A stretch of DNA of 64,000 bases from Streptomyces sp. NBC_01463 (GCA_036227345.1 CP109468.1:1178001-1242000); one strand, 5' to 3'. Positions 33,834 to 42,438 are shown, counted from the stretch's first letter. Notes: generated from the sequence alone by a model not told the origin. Translations and numbers: made by a program.

Positions 33834-34755
33834 GGCCGTACCGCTCCTCTGCCTTCCAGAAGTACACGAAGCCGGCCGCGCCCACCACGAGCGCCCAGCC
33901 GAGAGCCGCCACCCAGACGTGCGCCGGCAGGTTCTCGGAGCCGTATCCGTCGATCATCGCGAACCGGATCAGGTCCATGTAGATGGCCGCGGGGTTGAAC
34001 TGCAGCACGTCGGTGATCCAGGCCGGCTTGTCGGCGAGCATCTCCTTGATGGAGAACATGACTCCGGAGGCGTACATCCAGGTCCGCATGATGAACGGCA
34101 TCAGCTGAGCCAGGTCGGGGGTCTTGGACCCGAGCCTCGCCATGATCAGCGCCAGTCCGGTGTTGAAGAGGAACTGAAGCGCCAGCGCGGGGATCACCAG
34201 CAGCCAGGACAGCTTCGGATAGCTGCCGAATCCCACGGTCACGGCGACCAGCACGATCATCGAGTACAGCAGCTGCTGGAGCTGCTGGAGCGAGAACGAG
34301 ATGGGCAGCGAGGCACGCGGGAAGTGCAGCGCCCGCACCAGCCCCAGGTTGCCGGAGATCGAGCGGACCCCGGCCATCACCGAGCTCTGGGTGAAGGTGA
34401 AGACGAAGACCCCGGTCACCAGGAACGGGATGAAGACCTCGGACCCCATCCCCCTCTTCGTCCCGAGGATCAGGCCGAAGATGACGAAGTACACCGCCGC
34501 GTTCAGGAGCGGGGTCGCCACCTGCCACAGCTGGCCGAGCTTGGCCTGGCTGTACTGAGCGGTCAGCTTCGCCCGGGAGAACGCCATGATGAAGTGGCGT
34601 CGCCCGCGGAGCTGGCGCACGTACTCGAAGAGTCCGGGCCGCGCACCGCTGACCGTCAGGCCGTACTTGGCGGCCAGATCGGCAGGGCTCAGGCCGGCGT
34701 CGGCCGAGGGCGGGGTGCTCAACGCAACAGCACCTTCATGGGTTGTGTCACTCAC
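33826..34755 (-). CDS. ABC-2 type export permease (Wzm/TagG-like)
   Basis: 309 residues from GTG 34755. An ~50-residue cytoplasmic N-terminus (SPADLAAKYGLTVSG) leads into RRHFIMAFSRAKLTAQYSQAKLGQLWQVATPLLNAAVYFVIFGLILG, the amphipathic helix and first membrane segment typical of TagG/Wzm. Six hydrophobic segments are visible, including VFVFTFTQSSVMAGVRSIS. Works with the adjacent ATPase. 108 bp separates it from the glycosyltransferase gene upstream; this gap holds no gene, and I see no terminator in it. Confidence 0.92.
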   Translation of the reverse strand: MSDTTHEGAVALSTPPSADAGLSPADLAAKYGLTVSGARPGLFEYVRQLRGRRHFIMAFSRAKLTAQYSQAKLGQLWQVATPLLNAAVYFVIFGLILGTKRGMGSEVFIPFLVTGVFVFTFTQSSVMAGVRSISGNLGLVRALHFPRASLPISFSLQQLQQLLYSMIVLVAVTVGFGSYPKLSWLLVIPALALQFLFNTGLALIMARLGSKTPDLAQLMPFIMRTWMYASGVMFSIKEMLADKPAWITDVLQFNPAAIYMDLIRFAMIDGYGSENLPAHVWVAALGWALVVGAAGFVYFWKAEERYGRG

Positions 34756-34863
34756 CAGATGAAACTCTCGTATTCAAAACGCGCAGCCAGTCGCGGGCGC
34801 GGCTCAGGGCGGACAGGTCCCGTCAAGAAAATTTACGCCTCATGCTCCCAGAGGCGGACCCTC

Positions 34864-35748
34864 TCAGATCACCGGAGGGCGGCCTAGTCTGGTCAGCCGC
34901 CACACCGTACGCCACTTCATGGGACGGCGCGGTCCGCAGGGTGTCGACCAGCCTTCCCGGAAGCCGCCGAACCACGCCTTCAGGGCCGGGCCCGACGGCC
35001 TGCGCAGCAGCGTCAGCAGCAGCCACACCCCGAGGTACACCGGGACCAGCGGCGCGGGCAGGTTGCGGCGGGCCAGCCAGACCCGGTTCCGCGCCACCAT
35101 GCGGTGGTAGACGGCGTGCCGGGACGGGGCCGTGGTGGGGTGGTTGAGGACCATGTCCGCGCGGTAGTCGATCAGCCAGCCGGCGTCCAGCGCCCGCCAC
35201 GCGAGGTCGGTCTCCTCGTGCGCGTAGAAGAAGTCGCCCGGCAGCGGGCCGACCTCGGCGATGACGCGGGTGCGTACGGCGTTGGCACCGCCGAGGAACG
35301 TCGTCACGCGCGACGAGCGCAGCGGGTCGGCGGCCCGCAGCCTCGGCACGTGGCGGCGCTGGGTCTCGCCGGTGTCCGGGTCGGCGATCCGGAAGCTGAT
35401 GATGCCGAGCTTGGGATCGGCCTCGAACGCCTGCCGGCACAGCTCCGCGGTGTCGGTGAGCGGCAGATGGCCGTCGTCGTCGAGGAAGAGCAGCGCGTCG
35501 ACGTCGGCGCCGGAGGGCCCGAAGGCCTCGATGCCCACGTTGCGGCCGCCCGGGATGCCCAGGTTCTCGGGCAGCTCGACGGTCCGGACGCCCGGGGGGA
35601 CGTCCGGGACGGGCGAGCCGTTGCCGACGACGACCACCTCGATCCGGTCGCCGTCCTGTCCGGCGACCGAATCGAGCAGGGCGCGCAGCTCGGCCGGGCG
35701 GTTGCCCATCGTGATGATGACCGCGCCGAGTTTCATGGGGGTGCTCAC
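34864..35748 (-). CDS. Family 2 glycosyltransferase
   Basis: 294 residues from GTG 35748 (GTGA overlap with the upstream CDP-alcohol phosphotransferase); ATG 35736, four codons later, is possible. GT-A fold: GAVIITMGNRPAELRALLDSV, VVVGNGSP, ENLGIPGGRNVGI, the LFLDDDGHLP DxD motif (Asp 90-92) for metal and nucleotide sugar, and FYAHEETDLAWRAL, an ED-like catalytic region. A hydrophobic stretch near the C-terminus (LVPVYLGVWLLLTLL) suggests membrane attachment. It likely adds a sugar to the polymer or lipid built by the operon. Confidence 0.9.
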   Translation of the reverse strand: MSTPMKLGAVIITMGNRPAELRALLDSVAGQDGDRIEVVVVGNGSPVPDVPPGVRTVELPENLGIPGGRNVGIEAFGPSGADVDALLFLDDDGHLPLTDTAELCRQAFEADPKLGIISFRIADPDTGETQRRHVPRLRAADPLRSSRVTTFLGGANAVRTRVIAEVGPLPGDFFYAHEETDLAWRALDAGWLIDYRADMVLNHPTTAPSRHAVYHRMVARNRVWLARRNLPAPLVPVYLGVWLLLTLLRRPSGPALKAWFGGFREGWSTPCGPRRPMKWRTVWRLTRLGRPPVI

Positions 35749-36524
35749 TTCAGCCTGCTCGATGCCAGGACCGACACGAGGTGGAGGAGGGTCTGCAGCA
35801 GGGCGATGCCGGCCAGTACCGCGACCGCGAGGCGGCTGAAGTACAGGTCGTCCCGGACGGCGTCCAGGACGGCCGCGACCAGGATCACCAGCGAGGCCTC
35901 GACACACAGGATCAGCCGGTGGAACTTGAGCGCACCGGCGGCCCGGCGGGCGAACGCCATGCCGGAGGAGCGCGGCTCGGACGCCGCCTCCTTGACCGGC
36001 GGCAGCCCGCCCTGGTGGCGGGCGACCCCGACCAGGTCGGTCTCGGCCTTGATCAGGATGGCGCCCAGCGCGGCGAGCGTGCCCAGGAAGGCCCACAGCC
36101 AGTCGATCCGTCCGGTGCCCCACAGGTCGGCGGCGCGCAGGCCGAAGCCGACCAGCACGGCCGCGTCGCAGAGGTAGGCGCCGACCCGGTCCAGGTAGAC
36201 CCCGCCGAGCGAGAACTGCTTCTTCCAGCGGGCGAGCTCGCCGTCGACGCAGTCGAGCAGCAGATAGAGCTGGACCATGAGGACGCCGAGCAGCGCGCCG
36301 GGGATGCCGGGCACGAGCAGGGCCGGGGCGGCGAGCACACCGGCGACGGTCATCAGGTAGGTGAGCTGGTTGGGCGTCACCTTGGTGTTCACCAGATACC
36401 GGTCCACACGCAGCGAGACCTCGCGCATGTAGATCCGGCCCGCCCAGTGTTCGCCGCTGCGCCGGTCCTTGACGCCCGGGGGGTGAACGACAGGGCGGAG
36501 TTCAGCTACTGATGGTCTTGGCAT
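35745..36524 (-). CDS. CDP-alcohol phosphatidyltransferase-family protein with altered motif
   Basis: 259 residues from ATG 36524, overlapping the dehydrogenase gene by 23 bases. About five to six membrane segments. The family motif D-x2-DG-x2-AR-x8-G-x3-D-x3-D reads DCVDGELAR...GGVYLDRVGA: Asp90, Asp93, Asp111 are present, but the fourth Asp is Ala115. That last Asp is considered the catalytic base in structurally studied members, so this protein may use another base (a later Asp119 lies four residues on) or be inactive. It should transfer a phospho-alcohol from a CDP-alcohol to a membrane acceptor. Confidence 0.85.
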   Translation of the reverse strand: MPRPSVAELRPVVHPPGVKDRRSGEHWAGRIYMREVSLRVDRYLVNTKVTPNQLTYLMTVAGVLAAPALLVPGIPGALLGVLMVQLYLLLDCVDGELARWKKQFSLGGVYLDRVGAYLCDAAVLVGFGLRAADLWGTGRIDWLWAFLGTLAALGAILIKAETDLVGVARHQGGLPPVKEAASEPRSSGMAFARRAAGALKFHRLILCVEASLVILVAAVLDAVRDDLYFSRLAVAVLAGIALLQTLLHLVSVLASSRLK

Positions 36525-37563
36525 AGTCGGCGTACGCGTCCCTGATCTGGTCGGTGGACAGGTTGAGGTGCTCCAGGACCGTGAAGCGTCCCGGACGGGT
36601 CTGCGGGGCGTACGCGACGGCCTGCACGAACTCGTCGACGGTGAAGCCGATCTCCTCGGGCAGGACCGGCAGTCCGTGCCGGCGGAGCACGTCGGCGAAG
36701 AGCCCGGAGTCGTCGTGGGCGCCGCGCAGGTGCATGGCGAAGGCGGCGCCGAGGCCGACCTGCTCGCCGTGGCTGGCGGCCCGCTTGGGGAAGAGCAGGT
36801 CGAAGGCGTGGCTGATCTCGTGGCACGCGCCGGACGACGGGCGGGTGTCGCCGCTGATCGAGATGGCGATGCCGGAGAGGACCAGCGACTCGGCGAGGAC
36901 GGTGAGGAACTCGTCGTCGGCGACGGTGCCGGGGTGGCGCAGGACGGCTTCGCCCGCGGTACGGGCCATGGCGGCGGCCAGTCCGTCGATCTGCTCGTTG
37001 TTGACCTGGTGCGAGAGCTCCCAGTCGGCGATCGCCGAGATGTTGGAGATCGCGTCACCGATGCCGGAGCGCACGAAGCGGTCCGGGGCCTCGCGGATCA
37101 CCGCGAGGTCGATGACCATGGCGATCGGCATCGGGACACCGTAGGAGCCCCGGCCGTTGTCGTTGTCCAGGGTGGCGACCGGCGAGCAGAGGCCGTCGTG
37201 GGCGAGGTTCGTGGCGACCGACACGAGCGGGAGGCCCACCCGGGCCGCGGCGTACTTCGCCACGTCGATGATCTTGCCGCCGCCGAGGCCGACCACGGCG
37301 TCGTACCGCTTGCCCTTGATGTCGTCGGCCAGCTTCACGGCGGCGTCGATGTTGCCGCCGGCGACGCAGTACCAGTCGGCGCCCGGCAGGGCCGGTGCGA
37401 GCTTCTCGCGCAGGGCCTGGCCCGAGCCGCCGCTGATCGCGATCGCGAGCTTGCCGGAGGCGGAGATCCGCTGGTCGGCGAGGAGGCCGGCCAGGTCGTC
37501 CATGGCGCCCCGGCTGATGTCGACGAAGACCGGGGAGGGGATGAGCCGGGTCAGTACTGGCAC
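36502..37563 (-). CDS. Glycerol-1-phosphate dehydrogenase-like (EgsA/AraM-like) iron-containing alcohol dehydrogenase
   Basis: 353 residues from ATG 37563. NAD-binding GLGGGKIIDVAKYAA, then THE active-site series of this family: NLAHDGLCSPVA, SGIGDAIS (metal Asp), SGACHEISHAFD (metal His) and SHGEQVGLGAAF (metal His). These match archaeal and AraM-type sn-glycerol-1-phosphate dehydrogenases more than generic alcohol dehydrogenases. Predicted reaction: dihydroxyacetone phosphate (or a similar ketose phosphate) to the sn-1 polyol phosphate with NAD(P)H. In this operon the product would be activated by the adjacent nucleotidyltransferase. Its stop and start overlap both neighbours. Confidence 0.85.
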   Translation of the reverse strand: MPVLTRLIPSPVFVDISRGAMDDLAGLLADQRISASGKLAIAISGGSGQALREKLAPALPGADWYCVAGGNIDAAVKLADDIKGKRYDAVVGLGGGKIIDVAKYAAARVGLPLVSVATNLAHDGLCSPVATLDNDNGRGSYGVPMPIAMVIDLAVIREAPDRFVRSGIGDAISNISAIADWELSHQVNNEQIDGLAAAMARTAGEAVLRHPGTVADDEFLTVLAESLVLSGIAISISGDTRPSSGACHEISHAFDLLFPKRAASHGEQVGLGAAFAMHLRGAHDDSGLFADVLRRHGLPVLPEEIGFTVDEFVQAVAYAPQTRPGRFTVLEHLNLSTDQIRDAYADYAKTISS

Positions 37564-38288
37564 GCGATCTCCCTGCCCTTCGCGAGGTCGTCGTGGTTGT
37601 CGATCTCGACCCAGGTCACCTCGCCGATGGGGGCCACGTCGACGGTGAAGCCGCGGTTGACGAGCTCCTGGTAGCCGTCCTCGTAGTAGAGGTCCGGGTC
37701 GCGCTCGAAGGTCGCCCTGAGTGCGTCGGCGAGCTCCTCGGCGGCCTCGGCCTCGATGAGGGTGACGCCGATGTACTCGCCGGTTGCGGTGGCCGGGTCC
37801 ATCAGCTTCGTGATCCGCCGCACACCCTTGTCGCCGTCGGTGATGACCTTCATCTCCTCGTCGGCGAGGCTCTTCACCGTGTCGAGGGCGAGGATGATCT
37901 TCTGGCCCTTGCCGCGGGCGTCCAGCAGGGTCCGCTCGACGGAGACGGGGTGCACGGTGTCGCCGTTGGCGAGGATCACACCGCGCTTGAGGACCTCACG
38001 GGCGCACCACAGGGAGTAGGCGTTGTTCCACTCCTCGGCCTTGTCGTTGTCGACGAGGGTGAGCTTGAGGCCGTACTTCGCCTCCAGCTCCTCCTTGCGG
38101 TCGTAGACGGCTTCCTTGCGGTAGCCGACGACGATCGCGACCTCGGTGAGCCCGATCTCGGCGAAGTTGGCGAGCGTGAGGTCGAGGACGGTCTTCTCGC
38201 CGTCCACCGGCACGAGGGCCTTGGGGAGCGTGTCGGTGTAGGGGCGCAGTCGCCGTCCTGCGCCGGCTGCCAGTACGAGGCCGATCAT
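37551..38288 (-). CDS. NTP-transferase, phosphopolyol/inositol-phosphate cytidylyltransferase-like
   Basis: 245 residues from ATG 38288 (ATGA overlap with the upstream gene). Nucleotidyltransferase fold: LVLAAGAGRRLRPYTDTLPKALVPVDG (NTP loop and Lys), FAEIGLTEVAIVVGYRKEAV, NNAYSLWCAREVL, ILANGDTVHP (metal Asp) and WVEIDNHDDLAKGR. NNxxSL and the ANGD motif are common in choline-phosphate, inositol-phosphate and related cytidylyltransferases. With the adjacent dehydrogenase and two CDP-alcohol transferases, a CDP-polyol is the most reasonable product. Substrate not certain. Confidence 0.88.
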   Translation of the reverse strand: MIGLVLAAGAGRRLRPYTDTLPKALVPVDGEKTVLDLTLANFAEIGLTEVAIVVGYRKEAVYDRKEELEAKYGLKLTLVDNDKAEEWNNAYSLWCAREVLKRGVILANGDTVHPVSVERTLLDARGKGQKIILALDTVKSLADEEMKVITDGDKGVRRITKLMDPATATGEYIGVTLIEAEAAEELADALRATFERDPDLYYEDGYQELVNRGFTVDVAPIGEVTWVEIDNHDDLAKGREIACQY

Positions 38289-40117
38289 GCGGGTTCTCCT
38301 TCGTCGTGAACGGCGGGTGCCCCGGAGGACACCCAGAAGCGGATGGACTCCACCAGGACGACCAGGGCCACGGCCACCGCGAGGGCGGTGAGAGCCACGG
38401 TGAAGTCGGAGGGCCCCGTCAGGACGGCGGCGAACACGGCCACCACCAGGGTCCGGCCCTCGTGCCCGCCGATCGTGCGGACCAGCCACCGGGGCGGGGC
38501 GCCGGTGCCGCCCCGAATGCGGTACACCGTGTCGTAGTGATGGTAGGCGACCGCCGAAACCAGGCCGAAGGCCGCGGGAAGCGCTCCGTCGATATCGCTC
38601 CGCGCGGCCAGGATGAGGATCGTGCAGTACTCCGCCGCCCGGAAGACCGGGGGCACGAGCCAGTCGAGTGCGCCCTTGAGGGGGCGGGCCACGGCTATGC
38701 CGGAGCAGATCGCGTAGAACACCGCGGCGGCGATCATCTGGCGGCTGCCGAACGGCTGCTGCAGGGCGGCGGCGATCAGCGCACCGGTGCCGACGACGGC
38801 CACCACCGGGGCGCTCCAGGCGCCGGGGATGCGGGGGCCGCGGGCCGCGACGAGCTGGGCGAGCGGGCCGGAGTCGGCGAGGTCCGCGAGGGCCTGGGCG
38901 GCCCGGTCGGTGCGGCGGGCCTTGCGGGTCAGCGAGCGCAGGAGCCGGCCCGCGGTGGTGTAGCAGGCGGCGAAGGCGCAGCCGACGAGCAGGGCGTAGA
39001 AGACGATCCGCGGGGTGGTCACCGCGGTCAGCACCGCGATCATCGCCCAGCGCTCACCGATCGGGAGGACGATCATGCGGCGCAGCCAGACCGTCCAGCC
39101 GACGCTGTCGAGCTTGTCGGAGAGGGCGGCGGTGGGGCTGGAGTTCGCGACCGCGTCGTGGTTCGCCTCGTTGAACGAGAAGTCGATGACGTGGCGGCAG
39201 GACTGGAGCACCATCGCGCCGAGCGCCAGCGCCCAGACGTCGTCGCCGCCGCGGGCGGCGCCCAGGGCGAGGCCCGCGTAGTAGGCGTACTCCTTGGCCC
39301 GGTCGAAGGTGGCGTCCAGCCAGGCGCCCATCGTGGAGTACTGCAGCGAGTAGCGGGCGAGCTGCCCGTCGGTGCAGTCCAGCACGAAGGAGAAGAGGAG
39401 GAGCAGCCCGGCGGCGACGTATCCGCCGCGGGTGCCGGTCGCCGCGCAGCCCGCCGCGACCAGCGCGGTGAGCAGGGACGCGGTGGTGACCTGGTTCGGG
39501 GTGAAGCCGCGGCGTGCGCACCAGCGGGCGAGGTAGCGGGAGTACGGGCTGATGCAGTACGTGGTGAAGAAGCCGTCGCGGGCCTTCACCGCGCTGCGCA
39601 GCCGCACCGCTTCCTCGTCGACCGCCTCGGTACCGGACCGCGCGGCGGCCCGTGCGGCCTCGTCCGCGGGGACTGCGGCGACGAGCGAGCCGAGCTCCGG
39701 ACGCTGGACCGCGGTGCCCTCGGCGTCCATGGTGGCGGCGAGCCGCCCCGGCACGGTGCGGTCGGTCACTTCGGGGGTGCTGCCGGGCGGGCCGGCGGGG
39801 ACGCCCGCGCCGACCGCCTCGGTGGTGGTGCGCAGGGCACGGACCAGGGCCGAGCGGGCCTCGGGCTGCGCGGTGAGCGCTCCGGGCACGGTGGCCGCGG
39901 GGAAGCGGGGGTCGGTCAGTCCGAGCCGCAGGGCGTGGACGTGGCCGACGAAACGGGGGTCGACGAGGGCGACGCGGCTGTCGGCCGGCACCGCGGACAG
40001 CAGCTTCGCGGCCTCGGTGACATCGGCGGCGGCCCGGACGTCGAAGCCCAGTGACCTCAGATCGTCCTCGAGGGGAGATCCGGGTACCGGAGCACCTGTG
40101 AGAATGGCGGTCGACAG
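38285..40117 (-). CDS. CDP-alcohol phosphatidyltransferase-family protein with long N-terminal domain; CTG start
   Basis: 610 residues if translation starts at CTG 40117. Canonical catalytic motif DCTDGQLAR...MGAWLDATFDR (Asp ~247, 250, 268, 272), about ten membrane segments. The ~180-residue N-terminal region begins STAILTGAPVPGSPLEDDLRSLGFDVRAAADVTEAAKLLSAVPADSRVALVDPRFVGH, which looks like a Rossmann-type domain. The first in-frame GTG is at 39991, but the 42 codons before it are coding in character; TGA precedes the CTG by two codons, and AAGGAG stands 9 bases before CTG. Probably makes a phosphatidyl- or polyprenyl-phospho-alcohol. First gene of the operon. Confidence 0.82.
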   Translation of the reverse strand: MSTAILTGAPVPGSPLEDDLRSLGFDVRAAADVTEAAKLLSAVPADSRVALVDPRFVGHVHALRLGLTDPRFPAATVPGALTAQPEARSALVRALRTTTEAVGAGVPAGPPGSTPEVTDRTVPGRLAATMDAEGTAVQRPELGSLVAAVPADEAARAAARSGTEAVDEEAVRLRSAVKARDGFFTTYCISPYSRYLARWCARRGFTPNQVTTASLLTALVAAGCAATGTRGGYVAAGLLLLFSFVLDCTDGQLARYSLQYSTMGAWLDATFDRAKEYAYYAGLALGAARGGDDVWALALGAMVLQSCRHVIDFSFNEANHDAVANSSPTAALSDKLDSVGWTVWLRRMIVLPIGERWAMIAVLTAVTTPRIVFYALLVGCAFAACYTTAGRLLRSLTRKARRTDRAAQALADLADSGPLAQLVAARGPRIPGAWSAPVVAVVGTGALIAAALQQPFGSRQMIAAAVFYAICSGIAVARPLKGALDWLVPPVFRAAEYCTILILAARSDIDGALPAAFGLVSAVAYHHYDTVYRIRGGTGAPPRWLVRTIGGHEGRTLVVAVFAAVLTGPSDFTVALTALAVAVALVVLVESIRFWVSSGAPAVHDEGEPA

Positions 40118-40126
40118 ACGAACTCA

Positions 40127-40132
40127 CTCCTT
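40127..40132 (-). promoter_or_regulatory. Shine-Dalgarno site that selects the CTG start at 40117
   Basis: AAGGAG on the minus strand, 9 bases before CTG (40117-40115). No ATG, GTG or TTG is in frame between it and 39991, so this site only makes sense with the CTG codon. Confidence 0.7.
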
Positions 40133-40332
40133 GGTGCTGACACGGGTCGGCGCGCGACAGTGCGGCCATGAATGCGGCCGGCGGCATGTCGGCAGAGGCT
40201 ATCGGATGAACGGAAGCGGGAGTTCACTGCCCGTTTGTGCTCCGTTCCGGGCGGACCGGCATCATGCGGCGCCGTCCGCGATCATCATCGTCGATGGCCG
40301 CCTCGCCTGACAAAACGCCGCCGGAAAGCCCC

Positions 40333-40338
40333 TAGTCT
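40333..40338 (+). promoter_or_regulatory. -10 box giving a leaderless galE transcript
   Basis: TAGTCT ends 7 bases before the ATG at 40346, so transcription should begin at or next to the A of the start codon. No Shine-Dalgarno sequence precedes the ATG. A CTGACA (40307-40312) is present but 20 bp away, long for a -35 box. Confidence 0.6.
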
Positions 40339-40345
40339 GACCCGC

Positions 40346-41329
40346 ATGACATGGCTGATCACAGGCGGAGCGGGATATATCGGGGCACACGTGGTGCGGG
40401 CGATGACGGCGGCCGGGGAGCGGGTGGTCGTGCTCGACGACCTGTCGACCGGCAATCCGGACCGGCTCGCGGACGACGTCCCGCTGATCCGGGGCCCGGT
40501 GGCCGACCGTGCGCTGCTGGACCGGGTGCTGGCGGAGCACGAGGTGACCGGTGTGGTGCATCTCGCAGCGAAGAAGCAGGTCGGTGAGTCCGTCGAGGAG
40601 CCGCTGCTGTACTACCGGGAGAACCTCGGCGGGCTGAACGTCCTGCTGGAGGCCGTCGCGGCCGCCGGGGTGCGGAGCTTCCTGTTCTCGTCGTCGGCCG
40701 CGGTCTACGGCGTGCCGGAGGCGGAGCTGATCACCGAGGAGGCTCCCTGCGCCCCCATCAATCCGTACGGCGAGACGAAGCTCGCCGGCGAGTGGCTGGT
40801 GCGGGCGGCCGGGCGGGCGCACGGGCTGTCCACCGGCTGTCTGCGCTACTTCAACGTGGCGGGCGCCGCCGAGCCCCGGCTGTCGGACACGGGTGTCTTC
40901 AACGTGATCCCGATGTTCTTCGACCGGCTGACCCGCGGCGAGGCACCGCGGATCTTCGGTGACGACTACCCCACGCCAGACGGCACGGGCATCCGCGACT
41001 ACATCCACGTGGCCGATCTGGCCGACGCGCACCTGGCGGTCGCCCGCCGCCTGGCCGGGCAGGACGTGCCCGGGGACCTGACGGTGAACATCGGCCGCGG
41101 CGAGGGCGTCTCGGTGCGGGAGCTGGCCGACCTGGTGGCGGAGGTCACCGGCCGCGGCCTGAAGCCGGAGACCGAGCCGCGCCGCCCCGGGGACGCCGCG
41201 AAGGCGGTCGCCTCGTGCGACCGGATCTCCGGCGAGCTGGGCTGGACCGCCCGGCACGGGGTCCGCGAGATGGTCGAGTCGGCCTGGCGGGGCTGGCTGC
41301 TGCACCACCCGGAGCCGGTGGCGCCCTAG
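40346..41329 (+). CDS. galE: UDP-glucose 4-epimerase-like NAD-dependent epimerase
   Basis: 327 residues from ATG 40346. Extended short-chain dehydrogenase: NAD motif ITGGAGYIGAHVV, VLDDLSTGN, VVHLAAKKQVGESVEEP, SSSAAVYGVPE and catalytic YGETK (Tyr-x3-Lys), then CLRYFNVAGA and DGTGIRDYIHVADLADAH. These are GalE hallmarks. Divergent from the phosphopolymer operon, it may supply UDP-galactose (or UDP-GalNAc) to the glycosyltransferase there. The short divergent region and leaderless promoter are noted separately. Confidence 0.9.
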   Translation: MTWLITGGAGYIGAHVVRAMTAAGERVVVLDDLSTGNPDRLADDVPLIRGPVADRALLDRVLAEHEVTGVVHLAAKKQVGESVEEPLLYYRENLGGLNVLLEAVAAAGVRSFLFSSSAAVYGVPEAELITEEAPCAPINPYGETKLAGEWLVRAAGRAHGLSTGCLRYFNVAGAAEPRLSDTGVFNVIPMFFDRLTRGEAPRIFGDDYPTPDGTGIRDYIHVADLADAHLAVARRLAGQDVPGDLTVNIGRGEGVSVRELADLVAEVTGRGLKPETEPRRPGDAAKAVASCDRISGELGWTARHGVREMVESAWRGWLLHHPEPVAP

Positions 41330-41352
41330 TCGGCCACGGGGGTCGGCCCGCC

Positions 41353-41386
41353 GCTCTGACCTGCGAGCATTTCCGCAGGTCAGAGC
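41353..41386 (+). terminator. Terminator after galE
   Basis: 13-bp perfect inverted repeat GCTCTGACCTGCG / CGCAGGTCAGAGC with loop AGCATTTC, 23 bases past the galE stop and before the CDF gene. Confidence 0.75.
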
Positions 41387-41496
41387 AGTTGACAACGGTG
41401 TTCAGTGCCGTGTTGCCCGATACCCCCCACCCGTAGTTCACTGGCAGTGTCCGGGCCGTTCGCGTCCGGATCCGCAGACGACCGGGAGGCGTCCCC

Positions 41497-42438
41497 ATGG
41501 GGGCAGGGCACGATCACGGACATGCGCACGGCGGGCCGCCGCCCACCGGCACCGCGGCCGCCGCGTACCGGGGACGGCTGCGGATCGCCCTGGGGATCAC
41601 GCTCGCGGTCACCGTCATGGAGGTCGTCGGCGGTGTGCTGTCGGGCTCTCTCGCGCTGATCGCCGACGCGGCGCACATGGCGACCGACTCCCTCGGGCTG
41701 GGCATGGCGCTGCTGGCGATCCACTTCGCCAACAAGCCGGCCGGCCCCAACCGCACCTTCGGCTACGCCCGCGCCGAGATCCTCGCCGCGCTGGCCAACT
41801 GTGTGCTGCTGCTGGGGGTGGGCGGCTATCTGCTCTTCGAGGCGGTGGACCGCTTCATCACCCCGGCCGAGACCCGGGGCGAGCTGACGATCGCTTTCGC
41901 CCTGGTCGGCCTGGTCGCGAACATGGTGTCGCTGTCGCTGCTGGTACGCGGACAGAAGGACAGCCTCAATGTGCGCGGCGCCTATCTGGAGGTGCTCGCC
42001 GACACCCTGGGTTCGGTGACCGTCCTGGTCTCGGCGGGCATCATCATGGCGACCGGCTGGCAGGCCGCGGACCCGGCGGCCTCGCTGGTCATCGGCCTCA
42101 TGATCGTGCCGCGCACGGTGAAGCTGCTCCGGGAGACGCTGAACGTGCTCCTGGAGTCGGCGCCCCCGGGCGTCGACATGGGCGAGGTGCGCGACCACAT
42201 CACGGCCCTGCCCGGAGTGCTGGACGTCCATGACCTGCACGCCTGGACGATCACCTCGGGCATGCCGGTCCTCTCCGCCCATGTGGTGGTGCACCAGGAA
42301 CTGCTCGACTCGATCGGGCACGAGAAGCTCCTCCATGAACTCCAGGGCTGTCTCGGGGACCACTTCGACGTCGAGCACTGCACCTTCCAGCTGGAGCCGA
42401 GCGGCCATGCCGAGCACGAGGCGAAGCTCTGCCACTGA
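41497..42438 (+). CDS. Cation diffusion facilitator (CzcD/ZitB-like) metal exporter
   Basis: 313 residues from ATG 41497. His-rich N-terminus (GAGHDHGHAHGG), six membrane segments, and the CDF metal site as HMATDSL in helix II (His, Asp) and LEVLADTLGS in helix V; RTFGYARAEILAAL lies between. The cytoplasmic C-terminal domain has VHDLHAWTITSGMPVLSAHVV and HCTFQLE. Two HxxxD elements in the membrane indicate Zn(II)/Co(II)/Cd(II) export by proton antiport. No metal-responsive regulator lies beside it. Confidence 0.93.
   Translation: MGAGHDHGHAHGGPPPTGTAAAAYRGRLRIALGITLAVTVMEVVGGVLSGSLALIADAAHMATDSLGLGMALLAIHFANKPAGPNRTFGYARAEILAALANCVLLLGVGGYLLFEAVDRFITPAETRGELTIAFALVGLVANMVSLSLLVRGQKDSLNVRGAYLEVLADTLGSVTVLVSAGIIMATGWQAADPAASLVIGLMIVPRTVKLLRETLNVLLESAPPGVDMGEVRDHITALPGVLDVHDLHAWTITSGMPVLSAHVVVHQELLDSIGHEKLLHELQGCLGDHFDVEHCTFQLEPSGHAEHEAKLCH

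Noticed and set aside
36502..37563. Dehydrogenase as a plain glycerol dehydrogenase (GldA)
   Set aside because: The SGDTRPSSGACHEISHAFD and SHGEQV motifs and the CDP-alcohol context favour the G1P dehydrogenase branch, though substrate is not proven.
38306..40054. A 582-codon plus-strand frame antisense to the first CDP-alcohol transferase gene
   Set aside because: Low-complexity Gly/Arg/Glu/His translation without a ribosome site; the minus strand carries the catalytic motif.
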